A stretch of DNA of 64,000 bases, from the NCBI RefSeq assembly GCF_910589235.1, contig NC_060957.1:6662662-6726661 (forward strand), in the 5' to 3' direction. A model generated the notes under the pieces. That model did not search any database. It had not been told where the DNA came from and was given only the letters and a program-made list of their open reading frames with translations. Position 1 is the stretch's first letter. Each line of letters starts with the position of its first letter. This DNA is from Vespa crabro (lineage: Eukaryota > Arthropoda > Insecta > Hymenoptera > Vespidae). Of this stretch, positions 33,701 to 44,658 are shown piece by piece. The position numbers and the translations under genes were made by a program.

Positions 33701-34106
33701 TCTTTCCTCACATTTTCTACTTCTTCCACGCTTTTGTTCGGCTTATTCTCCCATCGCATGGTATTCACATCCTTCCGAAGAAGATAGAAAAAGAGAGAAG
33801 AAAAGGATCGTTCGTAAGGACGACGTAAGGACTCCAAAAGGCCTCTTCTTTTCTCTTCTCTTCTCTTCTCCAATCTCCTTCTTGTACCGGCATACACACG
33901 CGTCAAGGCTTTCCATGTCGCGAGTTTTATGCCGCGAGATACGGCCGATAGGATTAATCGGCTTACGAAGGGAACGCTTGCCTCTAAAGTCGCGCGAAGA
34001 TGCGTGAGGAAGACCGGAGAGGAAAGGGGAGAAAGGATTCTTTTCTGGTTCGACGGACCGTTGTTCTTTTTTTCGATGGGACAAAAGCTTATGGAATGGT
34101 TCCGAG

Positions 34107-34109
<3 letters not shown>

Positions 34110-34173
<64 letters not shown>

Positions 34174-34194
34174 AATATATATATATTATTTTAT
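34110..34194. repeat. TA microsatellite
   Basis: About 85 bp of TA with two phase shifts (tat-tata, ata-ata) that make nested palindromes. Confidence 0.96.
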
Positions 34195-34529
34195 AAATTA
34201 TAGATAAGAAATAATACCTATGATTTTGTAAAACGTTTCGAAAGACAAATGATGTTATTTAATTTTTTTACGTGATGGATAAATATTAAAATACTTAATT
34301 TATAAATACACCATGTATATGTAATAAATGTATGAAAAATCGAAATATCTCGGTAGCCATGTGCATAACTTTCGAATTGCACCGATGAGAATGATCGAGC
34401 GTACTGTAATGAATTTGCGCGAAATTGCGGAAAAAAGGTAATGAATGTAACAAGTTTCTCTACGTAGGAAACGACCGGTGTTGTACGCTGTTAATTAAGA
34501 AATGGTGGAAGGCAGAGGAGAAGGGAACG

Positions 34530-34571
34530 AAGAAAGAGAGAGAGAGAAAAAGAGAGAGAGAAAAAGAGAGA

Positions 34572-34607
<36 letters not shown>
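34530..34607. repeat. GA / GAAAAAGA polypurine tract
   Basis: A repeated gagagagaaaaa unit precedes a pure GA block. Confidence 0.95.
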
Positions 34608-34904
34608 GTGGAGGTAGTGACGGAGCAAGGAGAAAAGCTAGTTATTAAATCGAGCGAATACCGGTATCTGTGCGTATATCTACCTCTCGATATAATACTG
34701 GTCGCAAGTCTAGTATGGGAGGAAACTCGCGAAGATTACGGGCGTCATCGATCGATATCGCGAATTTATCACAGTCGACTATTTTTACATCTTGCTTCTC
34801 GATTTTCAGTCCTTCCATAACGCGAAGACTTCCACATGATACGACAGAATATGGCGACACGATTTCACCGAAATACATATAAGCACATCGTAGTATTCTA
34901 CGAT

Positions 34905-34935
<31 letters not shown>

Positions 34936-34955
34936 GAAGAAAGATAGAGAGAATC
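34905..34955. repeat. GA microsatellite
   Basis: GA with GATGAAGAAAGATA variation at the end. Confidence 0.92.
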
Positions 34956-35185
34956 TTGGTATAGCTATCTTTTCTGGCGAAGATGTACTTCTTTGAAATA
35001 TTCAGTCGATCTTACGAGAGAGTACTATCCTACTCTGAATACCTACGCGACATATTTCGAAAGGAATGAAATATATAAGAGAAGCTATCCAAGAAAAAAT
35101 TTGTTTTGAATTTAGTAGATCTTTTACTATCCATTTTATTAGAAAGAACCGAAATTTAATAACGTGCATCTTTCAGGTCAATATT

Positions 35186-35207
35186 GAAGAGAGAAAGAGA
35201 AAGAAAG

Positions 35208-35250
<43 letters not shown>
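35186..35250. repeat. GA microsatellite
   Basis: Pure GA core from 35213 to about 35249. It directly follows an acceptor-like gcatctttcag. Confidence 0.96.
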
Positions 35251-35252
<2 letters not shown>

Positions 35253-35264
35253 GGAAAGAAAGAA

Positions 35265-35480
35265 AAGTTAGGAGTCGAAGACTCTAACCCACAAGACCGT
35301 CGCCAGAGGCGCTGCGGCAAGCTATTAAAAAGCCGAGTTATGAATGAAAGCCGAGCTGAAATAGAATGGCACGTCGTGCCCCGCCCACGGTCTCTCCAAA
35401 GGCAACACTACGGCCAGAACGCACGGCTTTAGGATGGTACGCACGACGTTTATCCGCTTGCTTCGTGAAACTGCGTAAAG
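35265..35480. promoter_or_regulatory. Complex island with a hairpin
   Basis: A 9-bp stem (gtta-gagtc / gactc-taac, 35267-35288) with one bulged G and a GAA loop is followed by ccagaggcgctgcggcaag, ctattaaaaagccg, ggcacgtcgtgcc and acgtttatccgc. Repeat-free and GC-balanced; regulatory-like. Confidence 0.3.
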
Positions 35481-35484
35481 AATG

Positions 35485-35558
35485 GTGTGTATGTGTATAT
35501 GTGTGTGTGTAAGAAAGAGAGAGAGAGAGAGAGAAAGATAAAGGAGAGAGAAGAGAAA
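35485..35558. repeat. (TG)n-(GA)n compound repeat
   Basis: TG/TGTA to 35511, then GA. Confidence 0.94.
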
Positions 35559-36218
35559 TTTCGTTGTCTCGATTTCGAAGGATTTTCCTAGATGATGCGA
35601 ACGATTTCGATTTTTATTTTTGTCGAATTTCATAATCGCCCACACAAATAAATAAAATACAATTCAACGCTTCTGTCATTCTTGATTTCGAAACATCGAT
35701 AACAAAAAGAAAAGAAAAAAGAAGAAAAAAAAAAAGAAAAAGAATTGAAATTGATCGGATAAAACAAAGATCTTTTTCTTCGTTTTTCTTCGCACACGAG
35801 AAAGTTTCAATCGTCCAAGAGCAACCTTGACGGGGGATTATATGTCCAGCACGGCTCACTGATCCGACTGTGAAGTATATTGAAAAGCGTTTCATGGACT
35901 CACACCATCGACGATACGATCTAAACTGCTTTAGTTACTAATTTGATTCAGTTAAGTTAAGCTAAACGATGCAGGTAACACGTATCTAACGTGTACTGCG
36001 CTTACCTACGACAAAGTGGTCTTTCCTGGGCCGTCGTTGCGGTTCAAGCTCACGTCTCATTAAACAATTCTATTGAAATTTGTCGGTATAGGTCAGAGCA
36101 ACTGGGGGGTTATGCAATTTATGGCAAGCGCAGCTTCTTTGGACTACACACGCTCGTAACGTCACAAAGTTCTCGTTCGCGCGAGCGACAAAGTTCACGC
36201 TCGAGACGAAAATAATCT

Positions 36219-36245
36219 CACTCTCACTCTTCTTCTCTCTCTCCC

Positions 36246-36276
<31 letters not shown>

Positions 36277-36289
36277 CTTCGTCTCTAGC
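36219..36289. repeat. CT microsatellite
   Basis: CT with CCCT and TTT interruptions. Confidence 0.94.
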
Positions 36290-36762
36290 TTGAGAACAAC
36301 GTCACTTACCTTTTTTCTTCTTTAAATAATTACTCATTCGCGGCACGTTAACGAAGCACCATTGTATCTAACAAAAATCATTAAAAGACTTCCAAGCGAA
36401 ACTTCCGACAAATGATACATCTTCTATAAGTAAACTTACGATTTACTTAAGAATCTCTGACACTGAATAATTCATTCACGCTCGGCATAAGTCCAATGCT
36501 TTAAGCTACCATTATCCAACGATTATTCGCTTCGAATGGCAAGGCTGACTTCGTATTATGTCAACGGAGAGAAGCAATCGAAGTCTCTCTCTCTCTTTCT
36601 TTTTCTCTCTCTCTCATCCTCGTCGCCCGACACATCCTCTAAATTATTACGTCGTTCGTGTGGGACTCGTTCCACTTTCCTATCGTTTGTCCATGGCTTC
36701 GATCAGTGATTGATTTGGTTGGCTAGATCGCTTTTCGTAAATCGTGTATCTTCTCGGTAGGT

Positions 36763-36835
36763 GAATAAGAGAGAAAGAGAGAAGGACCAATGCAAAAAGA
36801 CAGATAAAAAAAAGAGAGAGGGGGGAGAGAGAGAG

Positions 36836-36866
<31 letters not shown>

Positions 36867-36870
36867 AGGA
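36763..36870. repeat. GA polypurine tract
   Basis: GA blocks with GGGGGG and AAAAAAA interruptions. Confidence 0.93.
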
Positions 36871-37189
36871 CAGTGAGCAGACGCCCGGTCGTCTGTCACA
36901 TTCTTGATGTCAGCAGTCGGTATCCCAAGAAGGGCTCCGGTAGTCGAGAGCATCCTGACGATTCAATTAGGATTCAGGCATGCAGCGAAGGCTATCTCAC
37001 TCTTTCTCTCTTTTTCTTTCTCTACACACTCCTTTCTTCCTTCTCCATTCCTTTCCACCTCCTCCTCTTTCAAGGCCCTCCTTCGGTATAATCGATCGTC
37101 GATTTCACGAGAGATCCGTCCGCGTGCTCGCGCGTCGTTGATATATGAAGATTAGGAGGCCGATGTTCATCCAACGATCTCTTTCCTTG

Positions 37190-37213
37190 TGTCTCCTCTC
37201 TTTCTCTTTCTCT

Positions 37214-37253
<40 letters not shown>
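37190..37253. repeat. CT microsatellite
   Basis: TTTCTC units lead into pure CT. Confidence 0.96.
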
Positions 37254-37255
<2 letters not shown>

Positions 37256-37385
37256 TACGATCAAGCCCGAGAAGAAATCCGAGGTATCGAGCTTCGCTCA
37301 CGGAACGTAGTAAATCCATTGAAAGGGGGAAGCGCGAGTAATTGCCCGCGTTAATTGAACTTTGGCGCGATCTTGATTAACGCGA

Positions 37386-37399
37386 ACGTGAATTCACGT
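37386..37399. promoter_or_regulatory. 14-bp palindrome acgtgaattcacgt
   Basis: Perfect self-complementary sequence holding two CACGT half-sites of bHLH/E-box type, within cgcg-rich sequence. Confidence 0.35.
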
Positions 37400-37717
37400 C
37401 TCGGTCGCGTGATCTCCAATACCGTTTTCTCTTTTCCTATCTTATTCGATTGGTATTGCATATCTCCGATGGGTCTGGCACGTGCGACTAACAATAAGTC
37501 AACTGAGGTTATCCTATAAATATAAAATAAAAATACAAATTTATTATACGATCGCAATTTCTTTTTTCTTTTCTTTTCGTTCTTATTTTTCTTCTTCTTT
37601 CTCTCTTTTTTTTTTTTTTTTTTTTGTAATATAATTAACATTTACTCGTATTATGTTTTTTAAATAAATCAGATACGTAAATGAAATATATCGCCTATGA
37701 ATATTATTCCATATATT

Positions 37718-37772
37718 TATTATATAAATTGTTATAAATAGAAATTATATTATATAAATTGTTATAAATAGA
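37718..37772. repeat. Tandem duplication, 30-bp period
   Basis: An identical 25-bp AT-rich segment lies at 37718-37742 and 37748-37772, separated by 5 bp. Confidence 0.93.
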
Positions 37773-37846
37773 TATATGTGTATCTATATAATCTTTTTAA
37801 AATGATGGGTAAGCTCGATATCGTAGGAACGAGACAATAAGAAAGA

Positions 37847-37907
37847 TAAGAGAGAGAGAAAGAGAAAGAGAAGGAGAGAGAGAGAGGGAGAAAGAGAGAG
37901 AGATAGA
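37847..37907. repeat. GA microsatellite
   Basis: GA with GGA and AAAG variants. Confidence 0.94.
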
Positions 37908-38134
37908 GGACCACCTCGCGTTCCGTTGGTATTGTGCGCTTCGTGTAAAAAACATTTCAAGAGGATACTACACAGGCATTAACTAACGATCGAACAACGA
38001 CGAGTTACGGCTCCGACCGAAGAACTTTCGCCATAAATCATAGGATCGATCGGTCGTGAGTCTCAAGAGTGAGACCGTGTGCGTCTATCTGCTGTTGCTG
38101 CTGCTATTGCTGCTGCAACTCTGTGTAAGTGAGA

Positions 38135-38168
38135 GTAAGGTAGATAGAGAAAGACAGAAATAGAGAGG

Positions 38169-38203
<35 letters not shown>
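38135..38203. repeat. GA microsatellite
   Basis: Imperfect lead-in, then pure GA from 38173 to 38203. Confidence 0.95.
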
Positions 38204-38205
<2 letters not shown>

Positions 38206-38582
38206 TTTGCGATCGTAGAGTCCATCGAACGCGTCGAAGCAAATCGCTCGATGTCTCGTTAGACGAAGGAACAGGAAGTAAAGCGTGGAATGAGGTGAGC
38301 AAGGGTCGAAAGCGTCCTTGTCGTCATCGTCGTCGTCTTCTCGAGAGCGTCGTTCGAGAAGCGTCGCGTGGACAATGGAGCAATCAATAGGGTAATGCGA
38401 GGACACTTTATCGAATTATCGATGCGGTCGACACTGGCGTATCTACGCTCGATGGACACGGCTGGCGTGCTTTTCGAACGAACCCTTTCGCGCCTATCTC
38501 TCTCTATCCTCCTTTCGCCTTTCGCCTTTGCCCGGTCCATCCTATAGTCTTGTTTCTACCTCTTTCTACCTGGCTGCCCACC

Positions 38583-38616
38583 TCTATCTCTCTCTCTCTC
38601 TGCTTCTCTTTCTCCG

Positions 38617-38648
<32 letters not shown>

Positions 38649-38650
38649 GC
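38583..38650. repeat. CT microsatellite
   Basis: Two CT blocks split by a short interruption. Confidence 0.95.
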
Positions 38651-38749
38651 TTTCTCTTAACATCGAACGATCCTCTCTTCACTCTTCCTTCTTCTCCTCT
38701 TCATCCTCCTCTTCCTCTTCCTTCTCATCTTCCCCGAGCTCTCTATGAA

Positions 38750-39035
38750 TCTCTCTTGTATATACGTAAAGTCTGATAGAACGCGGAGCATCCTCGGTGT
38801 AACAGGCTCAGTTGCCCTTGACACTTTGGACCGTTAATGTCCGAGTGGCACGCGATAAATCCGCCCCCGAACGATCCGCCGCTCTCTTCGGGATCGTGCG
38901 TTGGATCGTGAATAGTGTCCTTCGAGAAGCAGCCGAGCAGCGCCTCCTCTGCGTATGTCGTCTCGCACGTTCGAAAGATATACGGGTTCGTACCCTCGAT
39001 ACGCACTTACACGGTAGTTCTCGGCCCTTCCCACC
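38750..39035. promoter_or_regulatory. Complex island with a coding-like - strand frame
   Basis: The - frame 39006 to 38743 has 87 codons, no repeats, five Cys and a clear G/C preference at third positions; it includes FIACHSDINGPKCQGQ. A weak acceptor (gacatacgcag) and a poor donor-like gtatat flank the middle. The + strand is open too. I recognise no family. A conserved enhancer (ggcacgcgataaatccgccc) is equally possible. Confidence 0.28.
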
Positions 39036-39597
39036 TGCACGATCCTCAATGAGCTACTACCAGCACAAAGGACGACCTGTTAAACATTCAAGAGTCCACT
39101 TGAAATATCGATCCTCTTTTCTTTTCGATCTTAAGAAAACAATCCTCATTAAAAGAAAAAAAAATTATCTTTAATTTGATATTAATGAGAATTTATTTCT
39201 TCTTTTTTATCGATATCGATCGATGATTACCTTGGATATCATACGTTAATCATAGTTTATTAATTACGAGACAACCGTGTGCGTGCTCGTTTAAGACCAG
39301 TTCTCGAAATCGCTTCGTATTACCAAAAACGGCATCGTCCAGTCTCGATAATCCAGGACGATCCATCGTTTTTCCTCGCTGTAAAAAGTATCATAGGTAC
39401 TCTCTTTTCGAGGCGAACGTGCTAACCGACATCTGAAATCCTTGGTGCACAAACAACGGTCTCCTCCGTCAGGAAAGTCGTCCGCGAGTGGGCTTCGCAC
39501 GCGAACGAGACTCGACGTTTAACAGGGACGACGGTGGGCCGGTACTTTTATGCGAACGAGACTCACATATTTCATGTCACTTTGATCCGTCCTTTCC

Positions 39598-39601
39598 TTT
39601 T

Positions 39602-39636
<35 letters not shown>

Positions 39637-39650
39637 ACCTCTCTCTCTCA
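39598..39650. repeat. CT microsatellite
   Basis: CT with TTT and ACC interruptions. Confidence 0.95.
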
Positions 39651-39733
39651 TGCATATATGCTATTTGTATTTTTTAATCTCGTATAACAAAAAAAAAATA
39701 GTTTTCTTATAAGTTACACGCATGAGAATTAGC

Positions 39734-39773
39734 GTGTGTATGTGTGTATATATGTGTATGTGTTTGTGTGTGA
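39734..39773. repeat. GT / TGTA microsatellite
   Basis: Imperfect GT run, potential Z-DNA. Confidence 0.9.
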
Positions 39774-39897
39774 ATTCTCTTCTCTTCTCGTACACTTGTA
39801 ATTGCAACGCAGTCTTCGGTCCTCCTCGTTCGAGTTCCCTTCGTTCAGTATTCTTATCTTTGACTACGGTCAGGCTGGTCTGCCAAGTCGCAAGGCG

Positions 39898-39922
39898 TCT
39901 TCGTCGTCGTCGTCGTCGTCGT
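39898..39922. repeat. (TCG)8 triplet repeat
   Basis: CpG triplet run in a GC-balanced segment. Confidence 0.93.
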
Positions 39923-40379
39923 AACGACGTATATACCTACGTACACGTCTCTTCGCATAAGTAGCGAATTCTACTTCTCTTCCCTTCTCTCCTCTCGATC
40001 GAGTTCGCGCGAGAACGCGATAGCGCACGAATGAGTTATGATCCCTATTCTCAAATTTGCATATCGATTCATTATGCGTTCTGGTGGAAGTCAAAATTGG
40101 AACGCTGCTTGGCGCAACCGATTGCTGCTCGCTCGCGAGGACATTGGAGGAGGTGAAGGAGGAGAACGATAAATCAAACGCATTCCGTTTCTTTCTTTCG
40201 TTTTTTTTCTTTTTTTTTTTTTTTTCATTTGCTTTTCTTCTTTCGTCTTCATGACATTTTCTTTTGTTTCTTTTGCCTTGTCTCTTTTTATTCTATTTTT
40301 GTTGTATATTTTATTTTATTTTCTTTTTTTTTTTGTTTCTTTTAATACGTCAGAACTTGTTTGTATAATTTAAGAAGGG

Positions 40380-40388
40380 CAAGAGAGA

Positions 40389-40429
<41 letters not shown>

Positions 40430-40433
40430 GAAA
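40380..40433. repeat. GA microsatellite
   Basis: Pure GA core of about 35 bp. Confidence 0.96.
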
Positions 40434-40799
40434 GATAAACTATATAATTTCTTTGCAATTTTCCTCGTCGCTGTAAGGTGCGTGGCATGCTTATTATCTT
40501 CGATATATAGTTACGAATCAGCCCATGAAGGCCATACGCGCAGATGTTCTAAATTGCGTACAAACAAATCACTTTGGCACGATCGAGACAAGCAAATACA
40601 GTTGTGCAATAGCTCCCTTGCGACGTTGGGTAATTCGATTTATGTAATGATATATCGTAGTCATTAGATATTTTGGATACAAAAAAATAATCTTTATTTA
40701 CATTCAAGTACATTTATTTTCATATCTTTCTTTAAATTATTAAATATACAATGAAATCTATTCGTTTATAATGTGTTTGAAATAAAGAATTAGGAGCCG

Positions 40800-41095
40800 T
40801 CAGGCATAACATTAACGCATTGAGTTTCTCCGAAGCTCGATCGAGCGAGCAAAATTTATAATCCCCCGGCGTCGGCCATTATAGAAAGAAGACATTTCTC
40901 GAAAGACGAACGCTATTCGAGTGGACGTTATTTACGACGCCGTATATACCGTGTAATCGCGACGATAGGCAGCTAGCGAAAGGAACACGAGCTACATACG
41001 TATAAGCTTAATATATTAATTGCCGGTGGCAGCGATTCCCATTGATCGCTTCTCATTCCTAGAAGCGTGAGTCTCTGCAATTAGTAATTATTAAA
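40800..41095. promoter_or_regulatory. Candidate conserved enhancer-like island
   Basis: Nearly 300 bp without repeats in an AT-rich setting. Words seen include cataacattaacgcattgag, ttataatcccccggcg (TAATCC), cgttatttacgacgcc, attaattgccggtggcag and gcaattagtaattatt. No useful frame in either strand. Confidence 0.33.
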
Positions 41096-41519
41096 GGATG
41101 TAGATGAGCGTGAAGAAAGTTCGATCGAACGGTCACGATCGCGGATACGATTTAGAATAGATTTCAGAGTACACGTGTATTAACACGAAACGCACGAACT
41201 ACTTATCTCGACCTCATTCATAACATCTCATCTTCATTTCAAAGATTTAGGATCAGATTATTTTCATCTTATCGATTTTTCTATAAAATTATCGAATAAA
41301 AAAGGACGCTGCACGAACATAGTTGGACGATAAACATGAAAAATGAAAAGACAATGTTGACTCGGTGTCAAGAAAACATCGATTTTCAGGAAGTTAATTC
41401 ATTATAAAGCTGAGCGATCAGAGATACCTACCTACCTATCATGAGACACGAACTGAATGAATGCAACTCGGGAGCAATCGGTCCGTTCTTGCTCTCTCAT
41501 GCCTGGAGGAAGGAGACGG

Positions 41520-41562
41520 CGAGGAAGAAGCGCAAGAAGAACAAGAAGAAGAAGAAGAAGGT
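41520..41562. repeat. (GAA)n repeat
   Basis: GAA triplets in a GGA-rich lead. Confidence 0.92.
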
Positions 41563-41685
41563 TTGGAGCTACGGGATGGACAGGAGTCCGTAAGGGTATG
41601 AGAAAGAGGTGGGGAGGGGAGCTAGGAGGGAGAGAGAGATAATACTAGCGCGACCGCCTTAAAGCGTGCGTACTCGCGTCTTAAA

Positions 41686-41774
41686 CAGCAACGGCAGCAA
41701 CAGCAGCAGCAGAAGCAGCACCATGAGTAGCAGCCGCAGCATCAGCAACAGCAGCAGCAGCAGCAGCAGCAGCA
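41686..41774. repeat. (CAG)n / (CAA) compound repeat
   Basis: AGC triplets with CAA and CCG variants. The + frame reads as Ser/Asn. Confidence 0.95.
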
Positions 41775-41943
41775 ATGGATACCCCTCTACCAAGACTTTA
41801 GGCTCTTTCTCTCTTCTCTCTTTCTTTCATTTGCTATCTTGCTTCGCCAGTGGCTAGTCTCAACAACCTTTCTTTCTCCATCTCCCTTGTCTCTTCTCCT
41901 CTCTCACAGCTTCTTCCGTGCAGGAGCAGAGCATCTCACTCTC

Positions 41944-41949
41944 CCTTTA

Positions 41950-41988
<39 letters not shown>

Positions 41989-41995
41989 TTCTCAC
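41944..41995. repeat. CT microsatellite
   Basis: CT with TAT and TTT interruptions. A (CA)n run follows at 42042-42066. Confidence 0.95.
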
Positions 41996-42419
41996 TGTTC
42001 CTCCCCACCTCATCCTTTCATCGTCTCCTTCTTCGCGACTATCACACACACACACACACATACAACACACATACACAGCACCTATACCTCTTCAAAGATC
42101 CCTTCAGTTTTGTGCGCTACCTGGCTCTACCTTGTGGTTGTCGTATCGTATGTATGCTTGTGCGCTCGCGCTCATTGCCGAGGCGGGGCAAGGTGATGTT
42201 CGTCCGATGCTGAATATGTACCTGGCGTCTCTACGGATGGAGTAGTCGTCGGTTAGAAGAGAGAAGGAGGTAGTTGAATATCCGTGTGCGTGCGTTGTCT
42301 TCTCTCATGTAGGCACACGAGCCCTCTCACACGTGCTCCGAGAGAAAGAGGGAGATATACATACTCGATGTGAAAGAGTAGGATAGAGTTAGAGGTTTAC
42401 TTACATGCACGCGACGAAT

Positions 42420-42435
42420 ACACACACACACACAA
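42420..42435. repeat. (CA)8 microsatellite
   Basis: Short CA run. Confidence 0.9.
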
Positions 42436-42491
42436 ACATTCTTGATTCCACGCGATCGTGAAATACATCGAGGGAAAAAGGTAAATCGAGT

Positions 42492-42558
42492 AGTGAGTGA
42501 GTGAGTGAGTGAGTCAGTCAGTAAGAAAAAGAGAGAGAGCGAGAGAGAGAGAGAGAGG
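42492..42558. repeat. (GAGT)n-(GA)n compound repeat
   Basis: Six GAGT units change to CAGT, then to GA. Confidence 0.95.
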
Positions 42559-42649
42559 GTCTGGTATACGTGTGTGCGACATCAATGTAGGCGCGCGGCC
42601 GGTGCACAAGAGCGTGGTGTGTCTCCCCTCCTTCCTTAGCCACACTCCA

Positions 42650-42728
42650 CTCCTCCTCCTCCTCCTCTTCCTCCTCCTCCTCCTTTTCTTCCTCCTCCTC
42701 CTCCTTCTTCTTCTTGTCCTCCTCCTAC
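42650..42728. repeat. (CTC)n / (CTT)n pyrimidine tract
   Basis: Triplet-periodic pyrimidines. One frame reads as poly-Leu. Confidence 0.94.
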
Positions 42729-42989
42729 CGCGCTCGGCCTCTACCTCCTTCTACCTGCCGGCCCAGGCCGACACACATGTGTATGTGTACCTTGGTCTTC
42801 AGTGTAAGATCTGAACCAGCGGAGAACGCACGGCTATTGTTATATCATTATCATTGTCATCGTTCGTGGCCGTTCGCGCCGGTCCGCGTCTCCCAATATA
42901 GAAAACGTGTCGCACCGATTTTCGTGAGGGCACGCGTGCTTTTTAAGTTTTAAGAGTCAAGAACTGGAATTTATTATTCATCGTTGTCA

Positions 42990-43005
42990 ACATCATCATC
43001 ATCAT

Positions 43006-43038
<33 letters not shown>

Positions 43039-43117
43039 TATCCTCCTCCTCGTTATATTCTTTTTTATCCTCCTTCTTTTTCCTCCTCCTCTTCTTCTTT
43101 TTCTTCTTCTTCTTCTT
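42990..43117. repeat. (CAT)n followed by (CTC/CTT)n
   Basis: CAT triplets to 43037 pass into pyrimidine triplets. The - strand reads Asp-rich then Lys-rich, by composition only. Confidence 0.95.
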
Positions 43118-43222
43118 TCGAGTACGCTGGAAACCGCGAGAAATCGGCTCGCGCACGCGCGAAAAAACGCGAGGACTCCGTGCCGTCATCGTTCCTCTCG
43201 TGCACACGCTTCGCGATCGGCA

Positions 43223-43242
43223 GCGCGCGCACGCGCGCGCGC
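43223..43242. repeat. Alternating GC tract (Z-DNA prone)
   Basis: Twenty bases of strict purine-pyrimidine alternation, almost all GC, with one AC step. It lies in the most CpG-rich part of the window. Confidence 0.9.
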
Positions 43243-43604
43243 TACCTCGTGTGCTCGTCTCTCTTTGGAGAACGCGTGTCGTCAGCACCGACAGCTATCG
43301 TGTCCTCTCTTGACTGCTGTGCTGTTGTTGTTGCTGACACCTTCTTGAATCGACCTCGAGGGAAGGTCGTGCAAAGAGGATAATGGGGTTGCCGATATTT
43401 TCTCTCTCTCCTCCCTCTCTTATCTGACTCTCTTTTTATCATTATCTCTTTTTTTTCCCTTTGTCTCTCTTTTTCTCTCTGCTTCTATCCACTATCTCTT
43501 TCTCTTTCTCTATCTCATGTGCATATAAACGACGGATCTTTTAAACAATACAACATCGAGCGAACAAAAATACGAGCTAGTGAACACGTGCCGGAAGCAT
43601 CCTT

Positions 43605-43630
43605 ATTTGTTTGTTTGTTTGTTTGTTTTT
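43605..43630. repeat. (GTTT)n repeat
   Basis: About six TTTG units leading into poly-T/C (43630-43685). Confidence 0.93.
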
Positions 43631-43785
43631 ATTCTTCTTCTTTATTTTTCTTTTTTCTTTTCTTTTCTTTTTTTCTTTTTTTTTTGTAAGTTGTATACGT
43701 ATACTTAAACTTGAGGTATTTTTATTCATCAATCAAAGAAAAATAGAAATTAAAAAATGTAAATGCATACGTATACACACACACG

Positions 43786-43820
43786 TATAACTATATATAT
43801 ATACTTACGTATATCAGTGA
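43786..43820 (+). promoter_or_regulatory. Candidate core promoter (TATA + initiator)
   Basis: TATAA starts at 43786 and TCAGT lies at 43814-43818. With the A of the initiator (43816) as +1, the TATA box sits at -30, the canonical spacing. A CpG-rich segment with (GTC)n follows. No downstream DPE match is seen at +28 to +33. The surrounding TATATA run (43792-43802) raises the chance of coincidence. Confidence 0.27.
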
Positions 43821-43854
43821 AGTGTCGTGTCACGGCTCTTTCTTCCGGAATCAT

Positions 43855-43894
43855 CGTTGTCGTCGTTGTCGTTGTCGTTGTTGTCGTTGTTGAC
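43855..43894. repeat. (GTC/GTT)n triplet repeat
   Basis: GTC and GTT triplets just after the candidate start site. Confidence 0.93.
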
Positions 43895-44182
43895 TCTCTT
43901 CGACGAGCGACGAGAGTTTCGGAGGATCGCGCGACCGGTTGTTGCGCTTCTCTCGCGGTTTATTTTCGTCTCGGAGAAGGACGTCGACTCGACGATCAGG
44001 ATATCAAGGGGGGACGACTCGATGACGGGGAGAAAGAGGAGGAGAACTCGAGACCCGACGGACACGAGGAGGGCAGGATCGATCGGAAGGAGACTACGGC
44101 TGACGCCTAATTAAATCGATTAGACTTTGGGGTTAATTGTTCTGGAACGCCAGCTCGCTCTCACACAGACCCGTTACAACCT

Positions 44183-44191
44183 CCGTCGTCG

Positions 44192-44230
<39 letters not shown>
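44183..44230. repeat. (GTC)16 triplet repeat
   Basis: Nearly pure CpG-containing triplets. Confidence 0.96.
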
Positions 44231-44563
44231 TCTCCATAGTGCTTACTGTACATCTCTCCCTATCTGTTACTTATAAGTAGAAAAAGGATCGAACGATCTA
44301 TTTGAAAACATAAGATCGTGTTAAGCTATGAAGAAGAATATACATGGAATAAAGAGAAGAATTTGTTGATCTTTTTGCCGGACGAATGTATCAGTGTTTT
44401 TTGCTTTATCTTCTCTTATTTATCATTCATCTTTGCCTCGCTAACTCGATTGCGGATTTTTCTATTTTCATTCAGATTTCACGGATATAAAGAGTGTAAC
44501 GAGTGATGTGAACGACGCGAGTGTTGTTTTAAGAAAAACATTGAATATCACTTTGTCTTTATT

Positions 44564-44575
44564 TATTTATATATA

Positions 44576-44625
<50 letters not shown>
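44564..44625. repeat. TA microsatellite
   Basis: TA with one phase break at 44581, just upstream of an acceptor-like site. Confidence 0.96.
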
Positions 44626-44631
<6 letters not shown>

Positions 44632-44658
44632 CACACTCTTTCTTTTGTTTGATCGCAG

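Larger units (their letters stand above)
30000..35000. other. Non-coding stretch, 30-35 kb
   Basis: No gene is supported. It holds islands at 30115-30340 and 31015-31235, AT-rich filler (30720-31010, 31290-31490, 32600-32930), a large TA palindromic block (31536-31657), CT/GA blocks, and complex sequence at 33320-33560. The 201-codon - strand frame (33520-32915) runs through the 33.2 kb GA tract and the 33.0 kb CT tandem, so I do not call it. Confidence 0.72.
35000..40000. other. Non-coding stretch, 35-40 kb
   Basis: No gene is supported. Complex islands at 35265-35480, 35990-36190, 36480-36560, 37920-38060 and 38750-39035 alternate with GA/CT tracts and AT-rich filler. Minus-strand donor consensus words (GTAAGTG at 36306-36313, TAG|GTAAGC at 36001-36008) are isolated, and I could not pair them into exons. 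Confidence 0.7.

Noticed and set aside
36030..36140. tRNA-like ggttcaagctc box
   Set aside because: No A box at the right distance and no cloverleaf can be drawn.
38980..39010. T-arm-like gggttcgtaccc
   Set aside because: Only the T-arm hairpin is present; acceptor, D and anticodon arms are missing.
42974..43288. Minus-strand frame with Asp-rich and Lys-rich tails
   Set aside because: The tails are (CAT)n and (CTT)n read in triplets. The short complex part has no recognisable domain.
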